Source: WLNJ01 sp037131165
GTDB taxonomy: Bacteria > Actinomycetota > Thermoleophilia > Solirubrobacterales > Solirubrobacteraceae
Assembly: GCA_037131165.1 (NCBI GenBank)
Contig: JBAXRO010000039.1
Coordinates: 1-18,087, forward strand
DNA: 18,087 nucleotides
Direction: 5' to 3'
Part shown: positions 1 to 7,786 of the stretch, one piece after another
How positions within the stretch are numbered: the first letter of the stretch is position 1
How the letters are laid out: every line of letters begins with the position of its first letter
Made by a program: the position numbers and the translations under genes
The notes under the pieces: generated by a model
What the model saw: the letters and a program-made list of their open reading frames with translations, nothing else
Told to the model about the DNA's origin: nothing
The model's database searches: none

Positions 1-4
1 TCGC

Positions 5-1492
5 TCACGCGGGAACTGTCGAGTCCCCTGCAGCGACAGGCGAATCCCCACCTTGACCAGCCGGGGTACCGCCTTCGAGCGCGAACTTACCCGTCCCGTT
101 GCCGGTCCCGTTGGGGTAGTCGCCGGTGAAGCACGCGTCGCAGTGGGTCGCGCGCTCGCCACCGACAGCCTCGTACACGCCCTCGAGCGAGATGTAGGCG
201 AGCGAGTCCGCGCCGAGGTCCTTCGCGACCTCGTCGACCGTCTTCTCGTGCGCTGCCATCTCCTCACGCGTCGGCATGTCGATGCCGAAGTGACATGGGT
301 GGCGGATCGGCGGAGCGGAGATCCTCAGGTGCACCTCGCTGGCCCCCGCGTCGCGCAGCATCTCGATGATCTGGCGGGTCGTGTTCCCGCGCACGATCGA
401 GTCGTCGACGACGACGAGCCGCTTGCCGGCGACGATCTCAGGAAGCGGGTTGAACTTCATCCGCAGGCCGTGCTGGCGCAGTGCCTGACCGGGCTGGATG
501 AAGGTCCGCGCGACGTAGCGGTTCTTGACGAAGCCGTCGTCCTGCGGAAGCCCGCTCGCCCTCGCGTAACCGCGGGCGGCGGGAGTGCCGGAGTCGGGGA
601 CCGAGATCACGAGGTCGGCGTCGGCCGGAGCCTCTCGGGCAAGAATCTCGCCCATCCGGCCACGGGCCGCTTGGAGGACGGTGCCGTTCATCCTCGAGTC
701 GGGGCGGGCGAAGTAGATGTACTCGAAGACGCAGAAGGCGCTGCGGTTCGACTCGACCGCCATCCGCGAGCGGATCGCGCCGGGGACGATCGTCACGACC
801 TCGCCCGGTTCGACGTCGCGCAGGTACTTCGCTCCGATGATGTCCAGAGCGCAGGACTCGCTGGCGACGACGTAGTTGTCGTCGATCATCCCGAGCACGA
901 GGGGCCTGATCCCGAGCGGGTCACGGAAGGCGACGACGCACTCGTCGGTCATCACCACTGTCGAGAAGGCGCCGGTCAGGCGGGGCACGACGTCGCACAC
1001 GGCATCCTCGAGCGACTCGGCCTTGTGGGTCGAAAGCAGGGCGGCCATCAGCTCGGTGTCGGAGGTCGAACGCAACTCGACCCCGTCGGCCTTCAGTTCG
1101 GTGCGGAGCACCTCGACGTCGGTCAGGTTGCCGTTGTGGGCCAGTGCGATCTCTCGGCGGTCGGAGCGATAGACAGGCTGTGCGTTCTCCCAAGCCGACG
1201 AGCCGGTGGTCGAATAGCGGACATGGCCGATAGCGAGGTCGCCGTCGAGCGAACCGAGGGTGTGCTGGTCGAAGACCTGGGCGACGAGGCCGGTATCCCG
1301 CAGCGTGAGGATGTTGCCGCCGAGGTGCGCCGCGGCGATCCCGGCCGCCTCCTGGCCCCGGTGCTGCAGGGCATAGAGGGCCAAATAGGCGTACTTCGAG
1401 ACTTCGAGACCGGGGGCGACGATTCCGAAGACGCCGCACTCGTCCCGTGGACCTTCGCGGTTGTCGATCTTGGTCTGGGCCACGGTGTTCAC
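5..1492 (-). CDS. purF: Amidophosphoribosyltransferase (PurF), Fe-S type
   Basis: First step of de novo purine synthesis: transfers glutamine amide nitrogen to PRPP, giving phosphoribosylamine. The 495-aa protein has an N-terminal class II (Ntn) glutaminase domain, with the nucleophile in DECGVFG (Cys19, so an 18-residue propeptide would have to be removed), and a C-terminal phosphoribosyltransferase domain with the PRPP motif VVVDDSIVRGNTT at about 360-372. Cys254, Cys400, Cys451 and Cys454 (CDAC) match the four [4Fe-4S] ligands of the Bacillus-type enzyme. The C-terminus ends in a Gly/Thr/Ala-rich tail beyond the usual fold. The start is uncertain. I prefer GTG at 1492 because its GTGA overlaps the stop of an 18-codon ORF that has a good ribosome binding site; the frame stays open to another GTG at 1573 inside purL. 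Last gene of the purC-S-Q-L-F unit within the window. Function is very secure, start only moderately so. Confidence 0.95.
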   Translation of the reverse strand: MNTVAQTKIDNREGPRDECGVFGIVAPGLEVSKYAYLALYALQHRGQEAAGIAAAHLGGNILTLRDTGLVAQVFDQHTLGSLDGDLAIGHVRYSTTGSSAWENAQPVYRSDRREIALAHNGNLTDVEVLRTELKADGVELRSTSDTELMAALLSTHKAESLEDAVCDVVPRLTGAFSTVVMTDECVVAFRDPLGIRPLVLGMIDDNYVVASESCALDIIGAKYLRDVEPGEVVTIVPGAIRSRMAVESNRSAFCVFEYIYFARPDSRMNGTVLQAARGRMGEILAREAPADADLVISVPDSGTPAARGYARASGLPQDDGFVKNRYVARTFIQPGQALRQHGLRMKFNPLPEIVAGKRLVVVDDSIVRGNTTRQIIEMLRDAGASEVHLRISAPPIRHPCHFGIDMPTREEMAAHEKTVDEVAKDLGADSLAYISLEGVYEAVGGERATHCDACFTGDYPNGTGNGTGKFALEGGTPAGQGGDSPVAAGDSTVPA

Positions 1493-1545
1493 GCTCGGGG
1501 GGAACCGACCGGCCGAAGTTCGAGAGTAGCAGCGCCCACGATCAC
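1489..1545 (-). CDS. 18-codon mini-ORF bridging purL and purF
   Basis: A tiny ORF starts with GTG (1545-1543), whose GTGA overlaps the purL stop codon. It runs 18 sense codons and ends in TGA (1491-1489), overlapping the proposed GTG start of purF, again as GTGA. The best Shine-Dalgarno sequence of the region, AGGAGG (1559-1554), lies 8 bases before its start, whereas purF itself has none. What is seen is the arrangement; that it is translated is inference. It could pass ribosomes from purL to purF (translational coupling) and keep their ratio fixed. The encoded peptide resembles nothing I know. Chance in GC-rich DNA is the main alternative. Confidence 0.4.
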   Translation of the reverse strand: MIVGAATLELRPVGSPRA

Positions 1546-3746
1546 GGGAGGAACCTCCTGAGACCACCGTCACGCGCCTCGCGCAGGTCGGCGGCGGCCA
1601 CCGAGACCCGCTCGCCGTCGCTGTCGGTGATCGTCAAGTTCGGACCTCCCGTGTCACCGATCACGACTGCGCCGGGGATCGCCTCGACCAGTTCGCGACT
1701 GCCGCTGACGATGAAGCCGCGGCCCGGCGCCTCCCCGAACAGGGATACGTCGTCGAGCTCGGGCACCTCGACGGCGCAGCCGACCGAACCGAGCGCGACG
1801 CACTCGGCGAGCGCGACAGCGAGGCCTCCCTCGCTGATGTCATGTGCGCTCTCGATCGCACCGCTGCGGACTCCGTCGCGGACAGCCGCGTGGGCGGCGA
1901 GGACGGATTCGAGTGCGACAGACGGCAGCACTCCCTCCGGTGCGTTGCCCCGACGGGCGGCCAGCTCGGATGCCACGAGCGAAGGCTCGAACGGGCCGAC
2001 GAGCGCAATGGCGAGCCCCTCCCTTGCGAACCCACTGGTCGAGGTCACGGACGCATCCGGCATCTCGCCAACCATCCCGACGACGGGCGTAGGCAGGATC
2101 GGCCCGTCCGGCCCCTCGTTGTAGAGCGAAACGTTGCCCCCGACCACAGGGATGCCGAGCGCTTCGCAGCCCTTGGCGAGTCCGTCAACCGCTTCGATCA
2201 GCTGCCATGCGGTGTGCGGCTTCTCGGGGTTGCCGAAGTTGAGGCAGTTGGTCAAGCCGAGCGGTTGCGCTCCGACGCAGGCGAGGTTCGCAGCGCATTC
2301 GAGCACCGCCTCGAGCGCACCGCCGTTCGGGTCGGCTGCGACCCTGCGGCCGTTGCCGTCGATCGAGACGGCGATCGCGGGACGGGTGCCATCCTCCCCG
2401 GCGGGAAGCGCGAGGACGGCAGCGTCGGCGTCGTCGGGCCTGCGAACGGTCCTCGCCTGGACGATCGAGTCGTACTGCTCGAAGACCGGGACGCGGGAGG
2501 CGATGTTCGCTCCCGCGAGGAGGGCGAGCAGGGTCTCGGCGGTGTCGCCCCGGTCGGGCAGGTCCGCCGGCGGGGCCGGGTAGAGGCCTTGGGCCGGCTT
2601 CTCGGGAGCGAGGTCGTAGAGCGGGCAGTCGTCGACGAGTGTCGTGACCGGGATGTCGCCGACGAGCTCCTCCCCGCGGAAGATCCTCATGTGGCGGGTG
2701 TCGGTGACAACGCCGATGTCGGTGCAGAGCAGCTCCCATTTGTCGCAAATCGCCTTCACCGCGTCGACCTTCGACGGTTCGACGATCGCGAGCATCCGCT
2801 CCTGGGACTCGCTGACCATGATCTCGAAGGGCTCCATGTCGGCTTCGCGGAGCGGGACCTTCGCGACGTCGACGTCGAGTCCGACCTCGCCCTGGGCCGC
2901 CATCTCCGAGGCGGACGAGGTGAGGCCGGCAGCGCCGAGGTCCTGGAGCGCGACGAGCAGGTCGGAGTCGATCAGCTCGAGGCAGGCCTCGAGGACCTTC
3001 TTCTCGGCGAACGGATCGCCGATCTGGACTGTCGGGCGCTTGTCGGCGTCGTCCTCGCCGAGTTCGGTGCTGGCGAGCACCGACGCCCCGCCGATCCCGT
3101 CACGGCCAGTCAGCGCGCCCATCAGGATCACGCGGTTGCCGACCCCGGTCGCGGCGCAGCGCATCAGGCGGTCCGGGTCGGCGATGCCGACGCACATCGC
3201 GTTGACGAGGCAGTTGCTCTCGTAAGAGGGGTCGAAGTGGATCTCACCGCCGACCGTCGGGACCCCGATCGAGTTGCCGTAGTGGCCGATCCCGGCGACC
3301 GCGCGGTCGAGCAGCCAGCGTGAGCGAGCCGACGACGGATAGCCGAACCGCAGCGAATCGAGCATCGCGACCGGACGGGCGCCGAGTGCGATCACGTCAC
3401 GGAGGATTCCGCCGACCCCGGTGGCGGCACCCTGGAAGGGTTCGACGGCGCTCGGGTGGTTGTGCGACTCGACCTTGAAGGCGACCGCGAGGCCGGCGAC
3501 GCCGACCGCGCCGGCGTTCTCGCCGACTCCGAGCAGCAGTCGCTCGCCCTCCGTCGGCAGTCGGCGCAGGACCTTCTTCGAGTGCTTGTAGGCGCAGTGC
3601 TCGCTCCAGAGCAGCGAGTACATCGCGAGTTCGACCTCGTTCGGCTCGCGGCCGAGGAGTTCGACGATGCTGTCGTACTCCGCGCCCGTGAGGGCGAGTT
3701 CGATCGCCCGCTCGCGGCCGGGGATCGAATCAGCTGATGCCGGCAC
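1542..3746 (-). CDS. purL: Phosphoribosylformylglycinamidine synthase subunit PurL (small type)
   Basis: Synthetase subunit that converts FGAR, ATP and PurQ-derived ammonia into FGAM (step four of the pathway). At 734 aa it is the small form, which needs PurS and PurQ, both encoded just upstream. It has two AIRS/PurM-like halves. The catalytic His region WSEHCAYKHS is at about 47-56, and the ATP/metal-binding stretch ESHNHPSAVEPFQGAATG is at about 93-110. The second half has NCLNFGNPEK and VVGGNVSLYNE, both typical of PurL. The start is GTG at 3746, overlapping the end of purQ by 17 bases, which implies translational coupling. Its stop codon overlaps a mini-ORF leading to purF. Confidence 0.97.
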   Translation of the reverse strand: MPASADSIPGRERAIELALTGAEYDSIVELLGREPNEVELAMYSLLWSEHCAYKHSKKVLRRLPTEGERLLLGVGENAGAVGVAGLAVAFKVESHNHPSAVEPFQGAATGVGGILRDVIALGARPVAMLDSLRFGYPSSARSRWLLDRAVAGIGHYGNSIGVPTVGGEIHFDPSYESNCLVNAMCVGIADPDRLMRCAATGVGNRVILMGALTGRDGIGGASVLASTELGEDDADKRPTVQIGDPFAEKKVLEACLELIDSDLLVALQDLGAAGLTSSASEMAAQGEVGLDVDVAKVPLREADMEPFEIMVSESQERMLAIVEPSKVDAVKAICDKWELLCTDIGVVTDTRHMRIFRGEELVGDIPVTTLVDDCPLYDLAPEKPAQGLYPAPPADLPDRGDTAETLLALLAGANIASRVPVFEQYDSIVQARTVRRPDDADAAVLALPAGEDGTRPAIAVSIDGNGRRVAADPNGGALEAVLECAANLACVGAQPLGLTNCLNFGNPEKPHTAWQLIEAVDGLAKGCEALGIPVVGGNVSLYNEGPDGPILPTPVVGMVGEMPDASVTSTSGFAREGLAIALVGPFEPSLVASELAARRGNAPEGVLPSVALESVLAAHAAVRDGVRSGAIESAHDISEGGLAVALAECVALGSVGCAVEVPELDDVSLFGEAPGRGFIVSGSRELVEAIPGAVVIGDTGGPNLTITDSDGERVSVAAADLREARDGGLRRFLP

Positions 3747-4407
3747 CGGTGCGCTCCTTGAGGACGGAGGAGAAGAGCTTGAGTCCGTCTGCCGACCCGG
3801 TCAGCGAGTCGACCGCGTGCTCGGGGTGTGGCATCAGCCCGACGACGTTGCCCTGCTCGGAGCAGACCCCGGCGATGTCGGCGACCGAGCCGTTCGGGTT
3901 CTCGCCCGGCGCGTAACGGAAGACCACCTGGCCGTTCGATTCGAGCCTCGCAACAGTGTCCGGGTCGGCGTACCAGCGGCCGTTGGCGTGCTTTGACGGG
4001 ATCGAGAGCCTCTCGCCCGCGTCACAGGCGGCGGTCCAAGGAGTGGTCGGCCGCTCGACGATCAGGTCGACCTGACGGCAGACGAAGCGGAGGCTGTCGT
4101 TCGGCAGCAGGGCACCGGGCAGCAGGCCCGCCTCGCACAACACTTGGAAGCCGTTGCAGATGCCGAGCACCGGGCCTCCGTCCGCGGCGAACTTCGCGAC
4201 CGCCTCCATGACAGGCGAGAAGCGGGCAATCGCTCCCGGGCGAAGGTAGTCGCCGTACGAGAAGCCGCCGGGCACGACCACCGCGTCCACCGCATCGAGG
4301 TCGGTGCTGCCGTGCCAGAGCAGCTCGGCGTCGGCGACGAGCGAGCAGGCGTCGAGAGCGTCCGTTTCGTCGCAGGACCCGGGGAAGCGGACGACTCCGA
4401 TTCGCAT
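3730..4407 (-). CDS. purQ: Phosphoribosylformylglycinamidine synthase, glutaminase subunit PurQ
   Basis: Class I glutamine amidotransferase that supplies ammonia to PurL in the PurSQL complex. The 225-aa protein has the nucleophile Cys84 in GICNGFQVL, the oxyanion-side motif VPGGFSYGDYLRPGA at about 45-59, and the His-x-Glu pair of the triad in MPHPEH (His194, Glu196). I chose ATG at 4407 because family members begin MRIGVVRFPG-like. A GTG four codons upstream (4419) is the alternative; neither has a strong ribosome binding site. It lies 47 bases after purS and its end overlaps the purL start by 17 bases. Confidence 0.96.
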   Translation of the reverse strand: MRIGVVRFPGSCDETDALDACSLVADAELLWHGSTDLDAVDAVVVPGGFSYGDYLRPGAIARFSPVMEAVAKFAADGGPVLGICNGFQVLCEAGLLPGALLPNDSLRFVCRQVDLIVERPTTPWTAACDAGERLSIPSKHANGRWYADPDTVARLESNGQVVFRYAPGENPNGSVADIAGVCSEQGNVVGLMPHPEHAVDSLTGSADGLKLFSSVLKERTGAGIS

Positions 4408-4454
4408 CGGCTCAGGCACCCGGGGTGCAGCTCGAGGGGCAGGCGGTCATCCGG

Positions 4455-4682
4455 TCAGTCCCCATCGAGCTGGATCTCGAAGTCTTCGATCAAGGTGTTG
4501 GCGAGCAGCTGCTCGCAGAGCGACTCGAGCTGCGAGGCATCGGCGACCTCCAGCTCGACGAGCCGGCCGACGCTGACGTTCGAGATCCCGGTGAAGCCGA
4601 GCGCGGGCAGGGCCCGCTCGACCGTCTGCCCCTGGGGATCGAGGATGCCCTGCTTCGGGCGAATCAGGACTCGGGCCTTCAT
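4455..4682 (-). CDS. purS: Phosphoribosylformylglycinamidine synthase subunit PurS
   Basis: Small structural subunit of the PurSQL complex, thought to bridge PurQ and PurL for ammonia transfer. The 75 aa match the usual length. The start KARVLIRPKQGILDPQG and the segment LPALGFTGISNVSVGR are typical of the family, and the tail is acidic. The ATG at 4682 is preceded by GAGAGGAG (4694-4687), a clear ribosome binding site that fixes the start. It follows purC by 37 bases and precedes purQ by 47, as in many Gram-positive purine operons. Confidence 0.96.
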   Translation of the reverse strand: MKARVLIRPKQGILDPQGQTVERALPALGFTGISNVSVGRLVELEVADASQLESLCEQLLANTLIEDFEIQLDGD

Positions 4683-4719
4683 GCTGCTCCTCTCGGACTG
4701 TGGGTGCGGGTTGCAGATC

Positions 4720-5604
4720 TCATGCTGCTGTCCTCTCGAACCAGGCGCTCAGCGGCTCGCCGGTCAGCAGTTCGTACGCCTCGAGGTAGCGGGCGCGGGT
4801 CGCCTCGACCACCTCGTCCGGGATCGCCGGCGCCGGGGGTGTCTTGTCCCAGCCGGTGGATGTCGCCCAATCGCGAACGATCTGCTTGTCGAACGAGGGT
4901 TGCGGACGGCCCGGCTCGTAACCGTCGGCAGGCCAGAAGCGGGAGGAGTCTGGGGTGAGGACCTCGTCGCCGATCGTCAGGACTCCGTCCTCGTCCTCCC
5001 CGAACTCGAACTTCGTGTCGGCGAGGATGATCCCGCGGGAGAGGGCGTGCTCGGCCGCCAGCTCGTAGATCCGGATCGAGAAGTCGCGAACGCGATTCAT
5101 CAGGTCGCGGTCGCCGACCAGTCCGCAGGCCGTGTCGAAATCGATGTTCTCGTCGTGGTCGCCGGCCTCGGCCTTGGTCGCCGGCGTGAAGATCGGCTCG
5201 GGCAGCCTTGAGCTCTCCTGCAAACCCTCCGGCAGCGCCACCCCGCAGACCGTCCCGGACTCCCTGTACTCGGACCAACCGGAGCCAGCCAGGTAGCCAC
5301 GGACCACGCACTCGACGGGGAGCATCTCGAGCTTGCGGACCAGCACCGCCCGGCCGCGGACCTCGTCGGGAACGCCGTCGGTCACGGAGATCGTGTGGTT
5401 CGGGACGATCCCCGCGATCCGGTCGAACCAGAACGCCGAGATCGCCGTGAGGACGGCGCCCTTGCCATCGATCTCGGTCGGATGGACTGCGTCGAAGGTC
5501 GAGACCCTGTCGCTGGCGACCATCAGCAAGGAGTCCTCGTCGACCGAGTAGATGTCGCGGACCTTGCCCGATGCGATCAGGGGAAGGTCGGTGAGGGCGG
5601 TCAC
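4720..5604 (-). CDS. purC: Phosphoribosylaminoimidazole-succinocarboxamide synthase (SAICAR synthetase)
   Basis: Joins CAIR and aspartate with ATP to give SAICAR. The 294-aa protein is of the longer form (about 300 aa, as in mycobacteria and yeast Ade1). Motifs seen: GKVRDIY (13-19), ASDRVSTFD (30-38), CVVRGYLAGSGW (99-110), PIFTPATKAEAGDHDENI (about 137-154), ILADTKFEFG (193-202) and a C-terminal DSSRFWP region. The reading frame stays open to 5730, but homology begins at GTG 5604. The upstream extension would run across a hairpin and into the exoD-like gene. A TAGTTT box 7 bases before the GTG, with no ribosome binding site, suggests a leaderless transcript starting here, making this the first gene of purC-S-Q-L-F. 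Confidence 0.96.
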   Translation of the reverse strand: MTALTDLPLIASGKVRDIYSVDEDSLLMVASDRVSTFDAVHPTEIDGKGAVLTAISAFWFDRIAGIVPNHTISVTDGVPDEVRGRAVLVRKLEMLPVECVVRGYLAGSGWSEYRESGTVCGVALPEGLQESSRLPEPIFTPATKAEAGDHDENIDFDTACGLVGDRDLMNRVRDFSIRIYELAAEHALSRGIILADTKFEFGEDEDGVLTIGDEVLTPDSSRFWPADGYEPGRPQPSFDKQIVRDWATSTGWDKTPPAPAIPDEVVEATRARYLEAYELLTGEPLSAWFERTAA

Positions 5605-5611
5605 GGGGAGG

Positions 5612-5617
5612 AAACTA
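5612..5617 (-). promoter_or_regulatory. Candidate -10 box of purC
   Basis: TAGTTT on the minus strand fits the actinobacterial TANNNT pattern and ends 7 bases before the purC GTG, so transcription would start at or near the start codon. No convincing -35 hexamer was seen. Confidence 0.4.
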
Positions 5618-5658
5618 CCAACGCTCCCGGAGGTGGCTCGCCGTCGATGTTCGCAGTT

Positions 5659-5681
5659 AGCGGGGTAGCCGAACCCCCGCT
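5659..5681 (-). terminator. Hairpin after the exoD-like gene, candidate terminator
   Basis: A perfect 7-bp GC-rich stem (AGCGGGG at 5659-5665 pairs with CCCCGCT at 5675-5681) with a 9-base loop sits 6 bases past the stop of the exoD-like gene. There is no clear U tract, so it would be a non-canonical intrinsic terminator. It separates that gene from the purC promoter. Confidence 0.45.
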
Positions 5682-5686
5682 CCTCC

Positions 5687-6376
5687 CTAGTTGAAGATGC
5701 CCTTGACGACCTGAACGGCGGCGGCCCCAAGGGTGACGATCAGGGTGACCCCGCCGACCCCGATAACCGCCCCGATCCCGACCACCAGCAGGTCGCCGAC
5801 GATCAGACCGAGGCAGATCACGACCGCCCCCATCGCCGGGAAGGTGTCGAGCCCGCTGAACGGCGGGGCGAACCAGGTAGCAAGCGCGAGGCCGAACAGC
5901 GACAGGCCCATCAGCCTGATGAACCACTTCCTGTCGAGCAGCCACGCTCCACGCGGTTTCGCAAACCGCTCGAACCAGCGGATCCGCTTGGCCATCAGCG
6001 GAATGGCCTTGCCTGTGATCGCCTCACCGAGCTCGCGGTGCTTCCACTTCTCGGGCAACCAGATCGAATTGGCCCCGATCACCATCTGGAGGGCAATCAG
6101 CATCGCGATCGCCGAGAAGGCATGGGAGAGGCCGCCGGTCGGCAACGGGAGCGCCGGCAGGAACATCAACAGCAGAATCGCGACCGCGAAGCTCTTCTCG
6201 GCGAAGACGTGATCGAGTCCACCGAGGGTCTTCGGGCCCTCGGACTTGAGCCACCCCTCGAGACGGTCGCTGAACGGTGGCTCGACCTCGCGCCGATCAA
6301 CCTCGCCCGAGCCCGTGCCCTGCTCATCGGGCAACTTGCCCTCAGCGCTGCGGCTCTCGGATTGGGCGCCCGTCAT
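5687..6376 (-). CDS. ExoD-family (exopolysaccharide synthesis) membrane protein
   Basis: The 229-aa membrane protein matches the ExoD pattern: an N-terminal cytoplasmic stretch with LGGLDHVFAEKSFAVAILLLMFLPALPLP, then LIALQMVIGANSIWLPEKW, a central charged segment containing RWFERFAKPR, and C-terminal hydrophobic helices with PAMGAVVICLGLIVGD. The N-terminal 40 residues are hydrophilic and acidic. ExoD was named from rhizobial exopolysaccharide mutants; its biochemical role is not established, so none is assigned. It lies between purB (107 bases away) and purC (82 bases away) on the same strand, but no link to purine metabolism is evident. The ATG at 6376 has no ribosome binding site but has TAGCTT 8 bases upstream. 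Confidence 0.8.
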   Translation of the reverse strand: MTGAQSESRSAEGKLPDEQGTGSGEVDRREVEPPFSDRLEGWLKSEGPKTLGGLDHVFAEKSFAVAILLLMFLPALPLPTGGLSHAFSAIAMLIALQMVIGANSIWLPEKWKHRELGEAITGKAIPLMAKRIRWFERFAKPRGAWLLDRKWFIRLMGLSLFGLALATWFAPPFSGLDTFPAMGAVVICLGLIVGDLLVVGIGAVIGVGGVTLIVTLGAAAVQVVKGIFN

Positions 6377-6384
6377 TACCCGTA

Positions 6385-6390
6385 AAGCTA
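6385..6390 (-). promoter_or_regulatory. Candidate -10 box of the exoD-like gene
   Basis: TAGCTT (minus strand) lies 8 bases before the ATG, fitting a leaderless or nearly leaderless transcript. No clear -35 element was found. Confidence 0.35.
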
Positions 6391-6483
6391 CTCACAAAGA
6401 TGAAGATCTCCTGAACGAGCCGACACGGGGGCCGATGCGAGGCGCACCGAGAGCGTCCGCTCGCAGCGCGGTACCCCTCCGGC

Positions 6484-7755
6484 TCAGGCGATCGAGTCGA
6501 GCCGCGCGATCAGCTCGCCGCGGTGCCTGACGAACGCCTCGGCGTCGAAGATCGAATCGAGGTCGAGGCCGAGTCCCTCCTGCTCGACGAGCCCGCGCAA
6601 CTGGGTGCGCTCGTCCCATGCTTGCTGGGCGAGGCGCTGTGCCGTGCGGTAGGCGTCGTCGCGGCTGGATCCCGCCTCGACGAGCGCCAGCAGTAGCCGC
6701 TGGGAGAAGAGCGCGCCGTATGTCAGCTCGAGGTTCTCCTTCATCCGATCCTCGTTGACGACGAGTCCCTCGACAAGAGCGATCGCGCGGTGGAGCATCT
6801 GGTCGATCAGGATCGTCGAGTCGGGCAGGATCACTCGCTCGGGGGCGCTGTGGCTGATGTCGCGCTCGTGCCAGAGCGCAACGTTCTCGGTCGCGGCGAC
6901 CGCGTATCCGCGCAGCAGCCGTGCAAGGCCGGTGATGTTCTCGCTCTTGATCGGGTTGCGCTTGTGGGGCATCGCCGAGCTGCCCTTCTGCTTGCCTTTC
7001 GCGAAGGCCTCGGACGCCTCTCCGACCTCGGTGCGCTGCAGGTGGCGGATCTCGACTGCGAGCCGTTCGAGCCCGGCTCCCGCCAAGGCGATGGCGTTGA
7101 CGAGCTCTGCGTGGCGGTCGCGCGGGACGACCTGGGTCGAGATCGGCTCCGAGCCGATCCCGAGACGGTCCATTACCCGGCGTTCGAAGTCGGGGCCGAG
7201 CGCCTGGTGGGTGCCGACGGCGCCGGAGATGGCGCCGGTCGCGGCTTCGGCGAAGGCCCGCTCGAGCCGCTGATGGTTGCGGGCCGACTCGAAGGCGAAG
7301 CCCGCGAGCTTGATCCCGAAAGTGGTCGGCTCGGCGTGAACCCCGTGAGTGCGACCGACGCAGATCGTGTCTGCGTGTTCGCGTGCGCGGGCGACGAGCG
7401 CCTTCGTCAGGGCGGCCTGAGCGGGCACGATCACCTCGCCCGCAGCCTTGATCTGCAAGGCCAGCGCGGTGTCGAGCACGTCGCTCGAGGTCAGGCCGTA
7501 GTGGATCCACCTGCCGGGCTCACCGGCGGAAGAGGCGAGCACGTCGACGAAGGCGGCGACATCGTGGTCGGTCTCCCGCTCGCGCTCGTCGACGGCCTCG
7601 ACCGTGAAGGTCGCCGAGCGAATCACCTCGAGGTCATCGGCGGTCGGGCCTTCGAGTTCCTCGCAGCAGGCGACCTCGACCTTGCGCCACGCTTCCATCC
7701 GCGCTTCGTCGGTCCAAAGCGAACCGAGTTCCGGGCGGGTGTAGCGGGCGATCAC
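6484..7755 (-). CDS. purB: Adenylosuccinate lyase
   Basis: Cleaves SAICAR to AICAR and adenylosuccinate to AMP, releasing fumarate. The 423 aa include the fumarase/aspartase superfamily signature SSAMPHKRNPIKSENI (about 259-274), whose flexible loop carries the catalytic Ser. RTHGVHAEPTTFG (about 135-147) holds the catalytic His region, and LTSSDVLDTALALQ lies at about 88-101. The length and the beginning IARYTRPELGSLW are typical of the bacterial PurB family. The start is GTG at 7755. It is 31 bases downstream of purD on the same strand, so the two are very likely cotranscribed. Confidence 0.97.
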   Translation of the reverse strand: MIARYTRPELGSLWTDEARMEAWRKVEVACCEELEGPTADDLEVIRSATFTVEAVDERERETDHDVAAFVDVLASSAGEPGRWIHYGLTSSDVLDTALALQIKAAGEVIVPAQAALTKALVARAREHADTICVGRTHGVHAEPTTFGIKLAGFAFESARNHQRLERAFAEAATGAISGAVGTHQALGPDFERRVMDRLGIGSEPISTQVVPRDRHAELVNAIALAGAGLERLAVEIRHLQRTEVGEASEAFAKGKQKGSSAMPHKRNPIKSENITGLARLLRGYAVAATENVALWHERDISHSAPERVILPDSTILIDQMLHRAIALVEGLVVNEDRMKENLELTYGALFSQRLLLALVEAGSSRDDAYRTAQRLAQQAWDERTQLRGLVEQEGLGLDLDSIFDAEAFVRHRGELIARLDSIA

Positions 7756-7786
7756 GGACGGGCCGCCGGGGCGTCGGGCCGGGCGG

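Noticed and set aside
53..1561. Plus-strand open frame of 502 codons opposite purF
   Set aside because: Composition is the Arg/Val/Asp/Gly-rich pattern typical of antisense frames in GC-rich genes; no recognisable domain; purF on the other strand is certain.
1493..1573. purF starting at GTG 1573 or 1567 inside purL
   Set aside because: It would add about 27 non-conserved residues before the glutaminase domain, and the AGGAGG at 1559-1554 lies downstream of these codons, so it cannot serve them. Not fully excluded.
1842..3323. Plus-strand open frame of 493 codons opposite purL
   Set aside because: Shadow frame of purL with biased composition and no motif.
5605..5730. Purine riboswitch or longer leader upstream of purC
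   Set aside because: The gap to the exoD-like gene is only 82 bases, filled by a terminator-like hairpin and the -10 box; no purine-aptamer pattern was seen.
6377..6483. Possible terminator between purB and the exoD-like gene
   Set aside because: Only short stems (for example GAGCG-TC-CGCTC at 6451-6462) with too small a loop; nothing convincing.
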